From positions 141,001 to 205,000 of the forward strand of contig NZ_CP092333.1 of assembly GCF_018595675.2 (NCBI RefSeq): a DNA stretch of 64,000 nucleotides. The letters are read 5' to 3'. This stretch comes from Flavihumibacter fluvii. Lineage in GTDB: Bacteria > Bacteroidota > Bacteroidia > Chitinophagales > Chitinophagaceae. Made by a program: the position numbers and the translations under genes. Positions 1 through 7,355 of this stretch are shown here, in pieces; within the stretch, counting starts at the first letter, position 1, and each line of letters opens with the position of its first letter. The notes under the pieces are model-generated. The model did not search any database. It was given only the letters and a program-made list of their open reading frames with translations, and was not told where the DNA came from.

Positions 1-1
1 G

Positions 2-2098
2 AAGATTATTGACCCGCCAGGGGAAGCGTTGCCAGATGCTGAGATCATCTGTCGCTTTGCTAAAAAAATGGGCTTTCCTGGTTTCGACTATGCATCCCCG
101 GAAGCTATTTATAAAGAACATGTTGCGCTCACAAAAAATACCAGCATTGATATCAGTGCCCTTGATTATGAATTGATCCGGTCGAATCACACGGTGCAGT
201 GGCCTTATGGCATTGCCGGCAATATGACAGGTACACCCAGGTTGTTCACCGATAAAAAATTCCATACACTTTCAGGCCGGGCCAGGTTGCATGGGTTCCC
301 TGACGATAATACAAGTGAACCTGTTTCGCCGGCCTTTCCCCTGGTGCTTACTACAGGAAGGATCCGTGACCAATGGCATACCATGACCAAAACCGGTAAG
401 GTGAACCGGTTGAAACAACATATCTCCCAGGCCTTTATTGAGATCCATCCGGATGATGCCAGGTCAAGGTCCATCAGGGATGGCGATCTGGTAGAAATTA
501 ACAGTGCCAGGGGTGAGGTTAGGGTAAAAGCAAAACTTTCACCAACGATTAAGAAAGGCGTTGTATTCCTGCCCATGCATTGGGGTAAATTATTGAATAA
601 TGACCTCAATCGCGCCAATAACCTGACAAGTAACCTGGTGGATCCACTTAGTAAGGAACCTGATTTTAAATTCTCTGTCGTTCAGGTGAAGAAATACGGA
701 TATGCTGCAAAAAAAATCATTGTAATTGGTGCAGGTGCAGGTGCCTGCGGCTTTGTGAAATCTTACCGGGCACTCAATACACGCGATGAGATCCAGGTTT
801 TCAGCAAAGAAGATTTCCCATTTTATAACCGGGTCTTATTGCCAGACTATATAAGCGGCGCACTGCCCTGGTATAACCTGGTAAAAATGACCGATGCGGA
901 GGAACTGGAGTATAATATTCGGTTACACAGGGGTGTTAGCATCGTGGAAGTGGATCGTGAACATAAAATTGTCCTGGATAGCCTGGGCAGGCGGCATTCT
1001 TATGATGTCCTCATTATGGCCACCGGCAGCAGGGCCGCTATGCTTAAAGAACTTCCCGAAATTCCCGGCATTTTCAGCATGCGCAGCAGGGCTGATGCTG
1101 ATGCCTTTAAAAGTCATATTGATGCAAACAAGGGCACAGTGGTCATTGTTGGTGGTGGTTTATTGGGAATTGAATTGGCGGCCTCTCTCCGCGAAGTCGG
1201 TGTTGCCGTTACCATTATCCAGCGGATCTCGCGGCTGATGGACCGGCAACTCGATCCACTGGGTAGCCAGTTGTTACACGATGAGCTGGTTAGTAAGGGT
1301 GTGGATATTTATTACAATGATGAAATTGAACGTTGTTTTGGTAATGAATACATTAAAGGTATCCGCCTCAAGAGCGGATTGCTGATCGACTGCAAGGCCC
1401 TTGTAGTGGCTATCGGAACAGCACCCAATATTGAATTGGCAAAGGAATCGGGTGTGCTCTGTAAAAGGGGCGTGGTGGTAAATGAATACCTGCAGACCAG
1501 TGACCCGGCTATCTTTGCTATTGGCGAGATCGCAGAATTCAAAGGATTCTTATACGGCATTACAGCCGCAGCAGAGCAACAGGCTGAAATCGTTGCCGCT
1601 TATTTGTCCGGCGATATTTCTACATATTACGATGGTTCCTTACTGATGAATATACTTAAGATGCATGGCACAGACCTTTGTTCCCTTGGACTGGCTGAAT
1701 GTCCCGATGAACCTGGCTATGAAGAAGTCATTTTCATTGATAAAGCGAAGCGGTATTATAAAAAATGCATTATTCATAACGACCGCCTGGTGGGTGCCAT
1801 ACTGATTGGTGATAAGGCTGAATTCCTTGAATTCAGGGACCTGATCCAGAATAAACTTGAGCTTAGTGAAAAACGGCTTCAATTGCTTCGGTCTGGGAAA
1901 AAAACCGAACCTGTGATCGGAAAACTGATCTGTAGTTGTGGCGGTGTTGGTGAAGGCAATATTACCTCAAAAATTGACCAGGGTTGTACTGACCTTGTAC
2001 AGTTGTGTCAATTGTCAGGGGCCGGAATGGGCTGTGGCAGCTGCCGGAGTGAAGTGAAATCTATTCTTTCCGAAAAACTGAGTTTAACCTTAATATAA
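2..2098 (+). CDS. Assimilatory nitrate reductase fused to NADH-type flavoprotein and BFD-like [2Fe-2S] domain (5' end missing)
   Basis: The frame is open to the left edge, so only the C-terminal 698 or so codons are present; the TTG at 29 is internal. Numbering from that TTG, residues 1-220 are the C-terminal molybdopterin-dinucleotide-binding part of a nitrate reductase (TTGRIRDQWHTMTKTG near 108). Residues 228-610 are a NirB/rubredoxin-reductase-like FAD-NAD(P)H module (IGAGAGACG, then a second nucleotide motif VGGGLLGIELA). Residues 631-685 are a BFD-like [2Fe-2S] domain (CSCGG ... GMGCGSC). This order suggests one polypeptide moving electrons from NAD(P)H through FAD and Fe-S to the Mo centre for cytoplasmic nitrate reduction to nitrite. 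The stop overlaps the next start (TAATG), indicating translational coupling. The N-terminal Fe-S and Mo domains lie outside the window and are inferred. Confidence 0.88.
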   Translation, partial: KIIDPPGEALPDAEIICRFAKKMGFPGFDYASPEAIYKEHVALTKNTSIDISALDYELIRSNHTVQWPYGIAGNMTGTPRLFTDKKFHTLSGRARLHGFPDDNTSEPVSPAFPLVLTTGRIRDQWHTMTKTGKVNRLKQHISQAFIEIHPDDARSRSIRDGDLVEINSARGEVRVKAKLSPTIKKGVVFLPMHWGKLLNNDLNRANNLTSNLVDPLSKEPDFKFSVVQVKKYGYAAKKIIVIGAGAGACGFVKSYRALNTRDEIQVFSKEDFPFYNRVLLPDYISGALPWYNLVKMTDAEELEYNIRLHRGVSIVEVDREHKIVLDSLGRRHSYDVLIMATGSRAAMLKELPEIPGIFSMRSRADADAFKSHIDANKGTVVIVGGGLLGIELAASLREVGVAVTIIQRISRLMDRQLDPLGSQLLHDELVSKGVDIYYNDEIERCFGNEYIKGIRLKSGLLIDCKALVVAIGTAPNIELAKESGVLCKRGVVVNEYLQTSDPAIFAIGEIAEFKGFLYGITAAAEQQAEIVAAYLSGDISTYYDGSLLMNILKMHGTDLCSLGLAECPDEPGYEEVIFIDKAKRYYKKCIIHNDRLVGAILIGDKAEFLEFRDLIQNKLELSEKRLQLLRSGKKTEPVIGKLICSCGGVGEGNITSKIDQGCTDLVQLCQLSGAGMGCGSCRSEVKSILSEKLSLTLI

Positions 2099-2586
2099 TG
2101 GATACGATCAATTATTTTTTATTTGAAACTGATTTCGTTGAGGATAATATCCGCTGCATTCCCATGGTGGTTCGTATGAAGCTAGACCTGGTTGGCATAA
2201 AAATGTCTCTGGCTGCATGGAGTCGATGTACTGCTGCTCAAAGAAAAGAACTGGTTGATGCCGCTTGTAAAACATCTTCAGAAAAATGGCAATTTGCTAA
2301 ACTGACCGAAAAAGTAATCCGTACAATTACCGGTGAACCTCCCGTTTTGATTGCTGTTGAAAAGAATCAATTCTGGGAAGACCTCGCCGAAGTGCCCGAA
2401 CCTTTGGTAAAGCAGGCCGCTTTATACGGTTTAACCATTTCAGTTGTACAATGGCAAGCACTGACCCCATTGCAAAGATTCGCCCTGGTGAAATTGTGCA
2501 GGCCCGGACACGAGAACAGGAATTTCCCATTTGCCATGCAGGAATTCGGATTAGCTGAACACCTGCCCATCAATGCATTGTTATGA
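2098..2586 (+). CDS. Nitrate reductase-associated protein (Nitr_red_assoc-like)
   Basis: A 162-residue soluble protein without signal peptide, membrane segment or cysteine motif. Its length, the opening FLFETDFVEDNIRCIPMVVR, and its place directly behind a nitrate reductase match the small nitrate-reductase-associated family known from cyanobacteria and Bacteroidota, whose exact role is not established. It overlaps the upstream stop by one base (TAATG) and the downstream start by four (ATGA), so it sits in the middle of a tightly coupled three-gene unit. A role in assembling or tuning the reductase is inferred from context only. Confidence 0.8.
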   Translation: MDTINYFLFETDFVEDNIRCIPMVVRMKLDLVGIKMSLAAWSRCTAAQRKELVDAACKTSSEKWQFAKLTEKVIRTITGEPPVLIAVEKNQFWEDLAEVPEPLVKQAALYGLTISVVQWQALTPLQRFALVKLCRPGHENRNFPFAMQEFGLAEHLPINALL

Positions 2587-4037
2587 AAGATTATAAACTG
2601 ATCGTTATTAATTTTAAAGGCGGAATCATTTCCCCCGGCGACCTGTTTTATATGCTGACTGCTGCCCAGAAAGCCGGCGTAATGACCGTTAAATTTGGAC
2701 TTCGCCAGCAATTGTTCCTGGAACTGGCGCCGGAATCCTTTGAATGGATGACCCATAAGTTGGCACAACTGAAAATAAATTTTCAAACCCGCCTGGATGA
2801 TCGCCCCAATATTGTCAGTTCATACCCGGCAGAAGGAATTTTTATTACCAATACCTGGTTAAGTGAAGGCGTTTACAAGGATGTTTTCGACAATTTTGAT
2901 TTTCATCCGCGTCTTAAAGTTAATATTTGTGATAGTAAACAAAGCTTTACACCCATGCTCACCGGGAATATCAATTGGGTGGCTGACCCGGTGATACCCC
3001 ATTATTGGAATTGCCTCATCCGTTTTCCCAGGACTAATAAAATTTACGAATCCCGGCACCTGGTGTATACCAATGACCTGGCCAGGATGACCAGCCATAT
3101 TGAATCTATTATCATCGATCAAAAACCATTATTTTACCGGGATGGAGAACCCGTTGGCGAATTACTCTTTGCCCAGGTTCTTTCTACATCCTACCTGGTC
3201 AAACCCGCTAATGCAGCATTTGTGCTGCCCAGTTATAACCTGCCTTATTATGAAGGTTTGAACCGGTATAATAATAAATACTGGTTGGGTATTTACCGGC
3301 GGGATGAATCCTTCCCGATTGATTTTCTGATTGACACCTGTCTTTTGTGCCTCGAAATGAAGATTGGCCAGCTCTGTGCCACGCCCTGGAAATCTATTAT
3401 TATCAAAAGTATTGATGAAAAAAACCGCATGGACTGGAATGCGCTGCTCAATAAATACCAGGTGAATGTGCGTCACGCTGCGAATGAATTAAATTTCCAG
3501 GTCGAAGACAATTGTGCTGCAGGTCTCGCCCTGAAACAGTTCCTCGTTAAATCCCTGAATGAGGCAGACATCCGGACTTTCGGGATCTGCTTTGGAATTA
3601 AGACAAGGCGGAAATCGGAAGTATTCAGTAGTATCCTGGTAAGAAGGAAACCCTGGTTCTCGATTTTTGGTCTTGGCTTTTTTCATACCTATGATATCTT
3701 GTGTGCTGATGAATTCAACCCGAACAAAAGAACAGGTTTTGTTTTCAGTAAGAATAACCCTAAGTGGGTATTGGCTGAGCAATTAAGAAGGGCCGTGGTT
3801 GCCTATTACCATCAGTTAAAAGGGATGGCTACAGAAAAATCTGAACACATGCCAAAAAAAGAGCTGTTGGCGACACCTGTCATGGTATACCAATGCGCTA
3901 CTTGTCTATCAGTTTATGACCGGCAGGACACGCCCTTTGAAGAGGTTGATGCCAGTTATTGCTGCCCTTTATGCGAATCACCTAAAGATGGATTTAAAAA
4001 AACAGACCAGCAGGCATTGGGTTTACTGCCCGTTTAG
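2583..4037 (+). CDS. Nitrite/sulfite reductase ferredoxin-like protein fused to a C-terminal rubredoxin
   Basis: 484 residues. The first 400 or so resemble the ferredoxin-like half-domains of siroheme nitrite/sulfite reductases (early KGGIISPGDLFYML; later GQLCATPWKSIIIKSI). I cannot find the usual C-x5-C and C-x3-C siroheme/[4Fe-4S] ligand pairs, so catalytic nitrite reduction is doubtful. The C-terminus (about 436-475) is a rubredoxin-like iron site with C438-x2-C441 and C461-x2-C464, with a shorter loop than classical rubredoxin but keeping the SPKDGF ending. It starts by ATGA overlap with the preceding gene, so it is co-translated with the nitrate reductase unit. A role as electron carrier or nitrite-handling accessory is inferred. 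Its 3' end overlaps the convergent mobA by 15 bases. Confidence 0.78.
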   Translation: MKDYKLIVINFKGGIISPGDLFYMLTAAQKAGVMTVKFGLRQQLFLELAPESFEWMTHKLAQLKINFQTRLDDRPNIVSSYPAEGIFITNTWLSEGVYKDVFDNFDFHPRLKVNICDSKQSFTPMLTGNINWVADPVIPHYWNCLIRFPRTNKIYESRHLVYTNDLARMTSHIESIIIDQKPLFYRDGEPVGELLFAQVLSTSYLVKPANAAFVLPSYNLPYYEGLNRYNNKYWLGIYRRDESFPIDFLIDTCLLCLEMKIGQLCATPWKSIIIKSIDEKNRMDWNALLNKYQVNVRHAANELNFQVEDNCAAGLALKQFLVKSLNEADIRTFGICFGIKTRRKSEVFSSILVRRKPWFSIFGLGFFHTYDILCADEFNPNKRTGFVFSKNNPKWVLAEQLRRAVVAYYHQLKGMATEKSEHMPKKELLATPVMVYQCATCLSVYDRQDTPFEEVDASYCCPLCESPKDGFKKTDQQALGLLPV

Positions 4038-4616
4038 GTCTGCATGGGAATTGAAGTTTTTAAAAGCGGCTGCATAATGATCGGGTACTGGTTGCAGGTC
4101 ACAATTTAGTTTAGCTATCAGGTATTTCATGCTATGCCTTTCTAATTGCCCGGCTTGTAGTAAGTCATAAACTTTGCGGAGCCCCTTACTGCAATATATA
4201 CCGCATAATGGTTCCGGTTCACCATGGGTGGTCCATAAATAGGCATCAAATCCAGGCTGATTGGAATAAGTTGTAGCCAGTGCTTCCAGGATAGCCGGGT
4301 CCATCTGTTGCAGGTCGCAGGCCAGTACAAAGAGGTCTGCTTCCGGAAACTTTTCATGTATGCTTAATAGGCCACAAACAGGCCCGTGAATCCCTAACTC
4401 CAGGTTATCCGGAACAAGCTGGTCGGGGGGGAAGAATGCAGTGAATGTTTCCATCTGCTGGTCATTTACTGAAATCAGCACCTTGCCAGAGAGGAACTTA
4501 AGCAGCGATACACTATGCTGCATCCAGTTGCCGGTTTCTGATGGCAGCAAGGCTTTATCGCTTCCCATCCGGCTGCTCTGGCCACCACAAAACACGACTG
4601 CCTGTAATTTGATCAT
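4023..4616 (-). CDS. mobA: Molybdenum cofactor guanylyltransferase (MobA-like)
   Basis: 197 residues, the normal size for MobA. The N-terminus carries the nucleotidyltransferase signature (VVFCGGQSSRMGSDKALL), followed by a central LACDLQQMD segment fitting the metal/GTP-binding aspartate. The enzyme joins GMP from GTP to molybdopterin-Mo to make the bis-MGD-type cofactor needed by nitrate reductases such as the one encoded next door. It begins 5 bases after the SelW-like gene on the same strand, so the two probably form an operon, and it runs convergently into the nitrate cluster with a 15-base 3' overlap. Confident in family; a related NTP-transferase specificity is less likely given the neighbours. 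Confidence 0.9.
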   Translation of the reverse strand: MIKLQAVVFCGGQSSRMGSDKALLPSETGNWMQHSVSLLKFLSGKVLISVNDQQMETFTAFFPPDQLVPDNLELGIHGPVCGLLSIHEKFPEADLFVLACDLQQMDPAILEALATTYSNQPGFDAYLWTTHGEPEPLCGIYCSKGLRKVYDLLQAGQLERHSMKYLIAKLNCDLQPVPDHYAAAFKNFNSHADLNGQ

Positions 4617-4621
4617 GGTCT

Positions 4622-4900
4622 TTATTGTTTATCAGAGTGCCCGAGATTTTTTTGTGGATTGATGATGTCACGCACCATTTGCTTGATGATTTTGATGTCT
4701 TCAAATCCGCCATTTGTTTTCCTGTCGAAAATTTCCCTGCCACCTATGCGAATGGCATATTTCCCATTTTCTTCGCTGGGTTCCAGGGTAACTGATTTAA
4801 GGTCACCATCAAAAGTAGTGAGCAGTTCCTGCGCCATGTAGGCAGCACGCAATAACCAGTGGCATTTGGGGCAATATTCGATAGTGATGTTTTGTTTCAT
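4622..4900 (-). CDS. SelT/SelW/SelH-family (Rdx) thioredoxin-like protein, cysteine form
   Basis: 92 residues with the Rdx-family redox motif C10-P-K-C13 near the N-terminus and the family ending (GGFEDIKIIKQMVRDII ... LGHSD). Members are small thioredoxin-fold proteins; in some organisms the second motif position is selenocysteine, here both are cysteine. The function of bacterial members is poorly known and generally taken to be thiol redox chemistry. It lies 5 bases upstream of mobA and is divergent from a MOSC protein, so a link with molybdenum-enzyme maturation is possible but only inferred. Confidence 0.88.
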   Translation of the reverse strand: MKQNITIEYCPKCHWLLRAAYMAQELLTTFDGDLKSVTLEPSEENGKYAIRIGGREIFDRKTNGGFEDIKIIKQMVRDIINPQKNLGHSDKQ

Positions 4901-4963
4901 GGTTGAGCTTTCTTTAATAAATTTACAATACGGAAACCAGGGATAATCAACTAGATTTAAACA

Positions 4964-5761
4964 ATGTTAGAAGTCAGCGAATTATTTATCTATCCCATTA
5001 AATCTTTAGGCGGCATCGCGGTTCAACAGACATTCCTGACAGACCGTGGCTTTCAATACGACCGCCGCTGGTTATTGGTCGATGACAATAACATTTTCCT
5101 CACCCAGCGCGATAATCCTAAAATGGCCCTCCTGCAAACGGTTTTGGGCGATACTGGTTTGTCGGTTTTTCAAAAGCATAATCCCAATCAAAGCCTGCAC
5201 ATTCCTTTTGATTTGATGAGTACTGAAACAGTTTCAGTCACCATTTGGGAAGATACCTGCTTGGCCCAACTGGTGAACCCGGAAGTGGATCAATGGTTTT
5301 CCCAGGCATTGAATATGAATTGTCACCTGGTATATATGCCCGATCATTCACGCCGGGAAGTTGACCCCAGGTATGCCACCCAAAATGAGCTCACCAGCTT
5401 TTCTGATGGTTATCCAACCCTCATCATCGGGCAGGCTTCCCTTGACGACCTGAATGCCCGGTTGCCAACACCAGTTCCCATAAACCGCTTTCGCCCGAAT
5501 ATAGTATTTACCGGCGGCCAGCCCTACGAAGAAGATAAATTGACTGCTTTTCAGATTAAAGGGATCAATTTTTCCGGCGTCAAACTTTGCGGCCGCTGTA
5601 TGATTACAACCATCAACCAGGAAACCGCAGAGACTGGTAAAGATCCACTGAGAACCCTTGCCGGTTACAGGTTACAAAATAACAATGTAATGTTTGGCAT
5701 GAACCTGTTACATGAAGGAACCGGATGGATCAGTGTGGGTGACCTGCTTATTCAGCATTAG
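4964..5761 (+). CDS. MOSC domain-containing molybdenum-cofactor protein (YcbX/mARC-like)
   Basis: 265 residues with an N-terminal MOSC_N beta-barrel (ELFIYPIKSLGGI) and a C-terminal MOSC domain. The segment LCGRCMITTINQETAETGK contains the invariant cysteine that in mARC/YcbX proteins ligates molybdenum. Family members bind Moco and, in characterised cases, reduce N-hydroxylated compounds with an electron partner. There is no C-terminal ferredoxin domain, unlike E. coli YcbX, so a separate donor would be needed. It is divergent from the SelW/mobA pair and its 3' end overlaps the convergent membrane-protein gene by 14 bases. The Mo-binding role is well supported; the substrate is unknown. Confidence 0.88.
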   Translation: MLEVSELFIYPIKSLGGIAVQQTFLTDRGFQYDRRWLLVDDNNIFLTQRDNPKMALLQTVLGDTGLSVFQKHNPNQSLHIPFDLMSTETVSVTIWEDTCLAQLVNPEVDQWFSQALNMNCHLVYMPDHSRREVDPRYATQNELTSFSDGYPTLIIGQASLDDLNARLPTPVPINRFRPNIVFTGGQPYEEDKLTAFQIKGINFSGVKLCGRCMITTINQETAETGKDPLRTLAGYRLQNNNVMFGMNLLHEGTGWISVGDLLIQH

Positions 5762-6176
5762 CAATATTGACGGCCACCTCCGACACTTCCAGGTTTACCA
5801 TCACCGTTTTCTGGTGCCTGATTTCATTTGGCCGTATGAGCAGGTAATAAGCTGCAATAAAGATGAAGCCAATGCTGAACGGAATGATTGCATAGTAGCG
5901 CAACGTATCATCCACCCCCATAAACTCCACGATCATCCAGTAACAGTTGGCGGTGATCCAAAACAAAACCGCCAGGTTGTGGTATAATTCTGACTTTAAT
6001 TTCCGGGTCTGCCAGGTGATCAAAATCGCCACCGTTAATGTGGGGAAAATCATGAGTATGCCCAATGGTCTCCATAGCATCGCCCAACTCATGTCCTTAA
6101 TTAACCAGAATACAATGTGCAGATTTTCGATCTTCCGGAACTTTTCCGGAATGGAGTACATGCGGTTGCTTTCCAT
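5748..6176 (-). CDS. Small four-helix membrane protein of unknown function
   Basis: 142 residues with about four hydrophobic segments (around 27-52, 65-88, 95-115 and a short one inside the first region), a Trp-rich core (WAMLWRPLG, WITANCYW) and a hydrophilic C-terminal tail. I do not recognise a characterised family, although similar proteins seem to occur in other Bacteroidota. It is convergent and overlapping with the MOSC gene. A TATTTTTG box at 6234-6241 on the minus strand could be its -7 element. Its place at the edge of the molybdenum/nitrate island is the only functional hint. The start could also be the internal Met at residue 6. Confidence 0.7.
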   Translation of the reverse strand: MESNRMYSIPEKFRKIENLHIVFWLIKDMSWAMLWRPLGILMIFPTLTVAILITWQTRKLKSELYHNLAVLFWITANCYWMIVEFMGVDDTLRYYAIIPFSIGFIFIAAYYLLIRPNEIRHQKTVMVNLEVSEVAVNIANAE

Positions 6177-6270
6177 TTACTACATAAAAGAAGTTTGAAA
6201 CCATTTGCTTCCCGAAGGATAGCCTTAGCCGGGCAAAAATAGGTATTTATATGGCACTGGCGGGCTTCTG

Positions 6271-7353
6271 TTATACCACCGATAAAATCCGGGAAAACCT
6301 GCCCAGTCCGGCTTCTGCCTCAATCATACTGCCGTTCACCAGGTGGTCAGCCAGTTGTTTGGCCATCCATGGCGCCAGCGAGCAGCCCTTGGTCCCCATA
6401 CCATTCAGGATGCCCACCTGTGGCTGCTGCGGATGCATGCCAACAAATGGGCGGCGCTCGATATTAGCCGGACGGATCCCTGCCCAGTGGTCTTCTGCCG
6501 TAAAGGGCAGTTTCAGCCAGTTGCTGACCTGGTGGATGGTCCTTTTTCGAAATGCTTCACTCGGCTGCTCATCAGTGTATTCATTATCGTAGGTAGAGCC
6601 AGCCCAAAAATAGGCTGCATCTGTTCGCTGGTTAGCATGCGGGTAGGGTACCAGCGACAATCCTTTTTTGTAAATATGATCGGGGGAGAGGCCCTCTATT
6701 CTTAACAATAGTGCCTCGCCTTTATTTGGCGCAAATGGTAACCGGCTGAAGTATGGATAGTTCAGGCTGTTTACCCCATCACAAAAAATAATACGGTTGG
6801 CCTTGATGTCTTTATATTCCACTTTCCCGTTCGCCAGTGACAATGCTGCAATATCAAAGTATTGATTGTACAGTATACCTTTTCCCCGGAGCCGCTGCTG
6901 CCATTTTTTGAGCAGGTGATTCAGGTCGATCAGCAAAGCCGGATGGATACTGCCTAATCCAAAAGGCATATCAAAAATTGCTGCCCATTGTTCATTATCT
7001 GTAACCGGACTGAGGTATTGGCCTAAATCGGGCAATCTTTTGTTAAAGGCATCCCGCATTTGTGCCGTCGGGAAACTATGTAAAACATCAACGCTTTTGA
7101 TGCATTCGATACCCAGCTCCCCGCCGATTTCAGTATAGGTGTCCGTGCAGAAATCTAATAGAAATTGAGCCAGCCAGGTTTCTGCCAGGGCTCTCCCGGT
7201 TACAGGATTGATCACTCCTGAAGCAATGCGGGATGAACTCATCGGCCTGTCTTCATCAATGATGATGAATTCCCGGCCCGCTTTTTCCAACCAATAACTC
7301 AGCCATGTTCCGCACAGTCCCTGCCCGATTATGAGCGTATCCGTTTGTACCAT
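6271..7353 (-). CDS. FAD-dependent oxidoreductase (D-amino-acid-oxidase/glycine-oxidase fold)
   Basis: 360 residues. The N-terminal dinucleotide-binding motif is LIIGQGLCGTWLSYWLEKAG, followed by the acidic residues of IIIDEDR, as in DAO-fold flavoenzymes. The C-terminus has the expected FAD-contact region (RRPFVG ... NGMGTKGCSLAPWMA), as also seen in the MnmC oxidoreductase half. The substrate cannot be read from sequence; an amine or amino acid is typical of the family. It starts only two bases after the stop of the alpha-2-macroglobulin gene, so it is very likely the distal gene of that transcript, although no functional connection is obvious. No signal peptide, hence cytoplasmic. Confidence 0.87.
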   Translation of the reverse strand: MVQTDTLIIGQGLCGTWLSYWLEKAGREFIIIDEDRPMSSSRIASGVINPVTGRALAETWLAQFLLDFCTDTYTEIGGELGIECIKSVDVLHSFPTAQMRDAFNKRLPDLGQYLSPVTDNEQWAAIFDMPFGLGSIHPALLIDLNHLLKKWQQRLRGKGILYNQYFDIAALSLANGKVEYKDIKANRIIFCDGVNSLNYPYFSRLPFAPNKGEALLLRIEGLSPDHIYKKGLSLVPYPHANQRTDAAYFWAGSTYDNEYTDEQPSEAFRKRTIHQVSNWLKLPFTAEDHWAGIRPANIERRPFVGMHPQQPQVGILNGMGTKGCSLAPWMAKQLADHLVNGSMIEAEAGLGRFSRILSVV

Positions 7354-7355
7354 AC

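Noticed and set aside
4622..4900. Selenoprotein form of the SelW-like gene
   Set aside because: Both motif positions are cysteine codons and there is no in-frame TGA.
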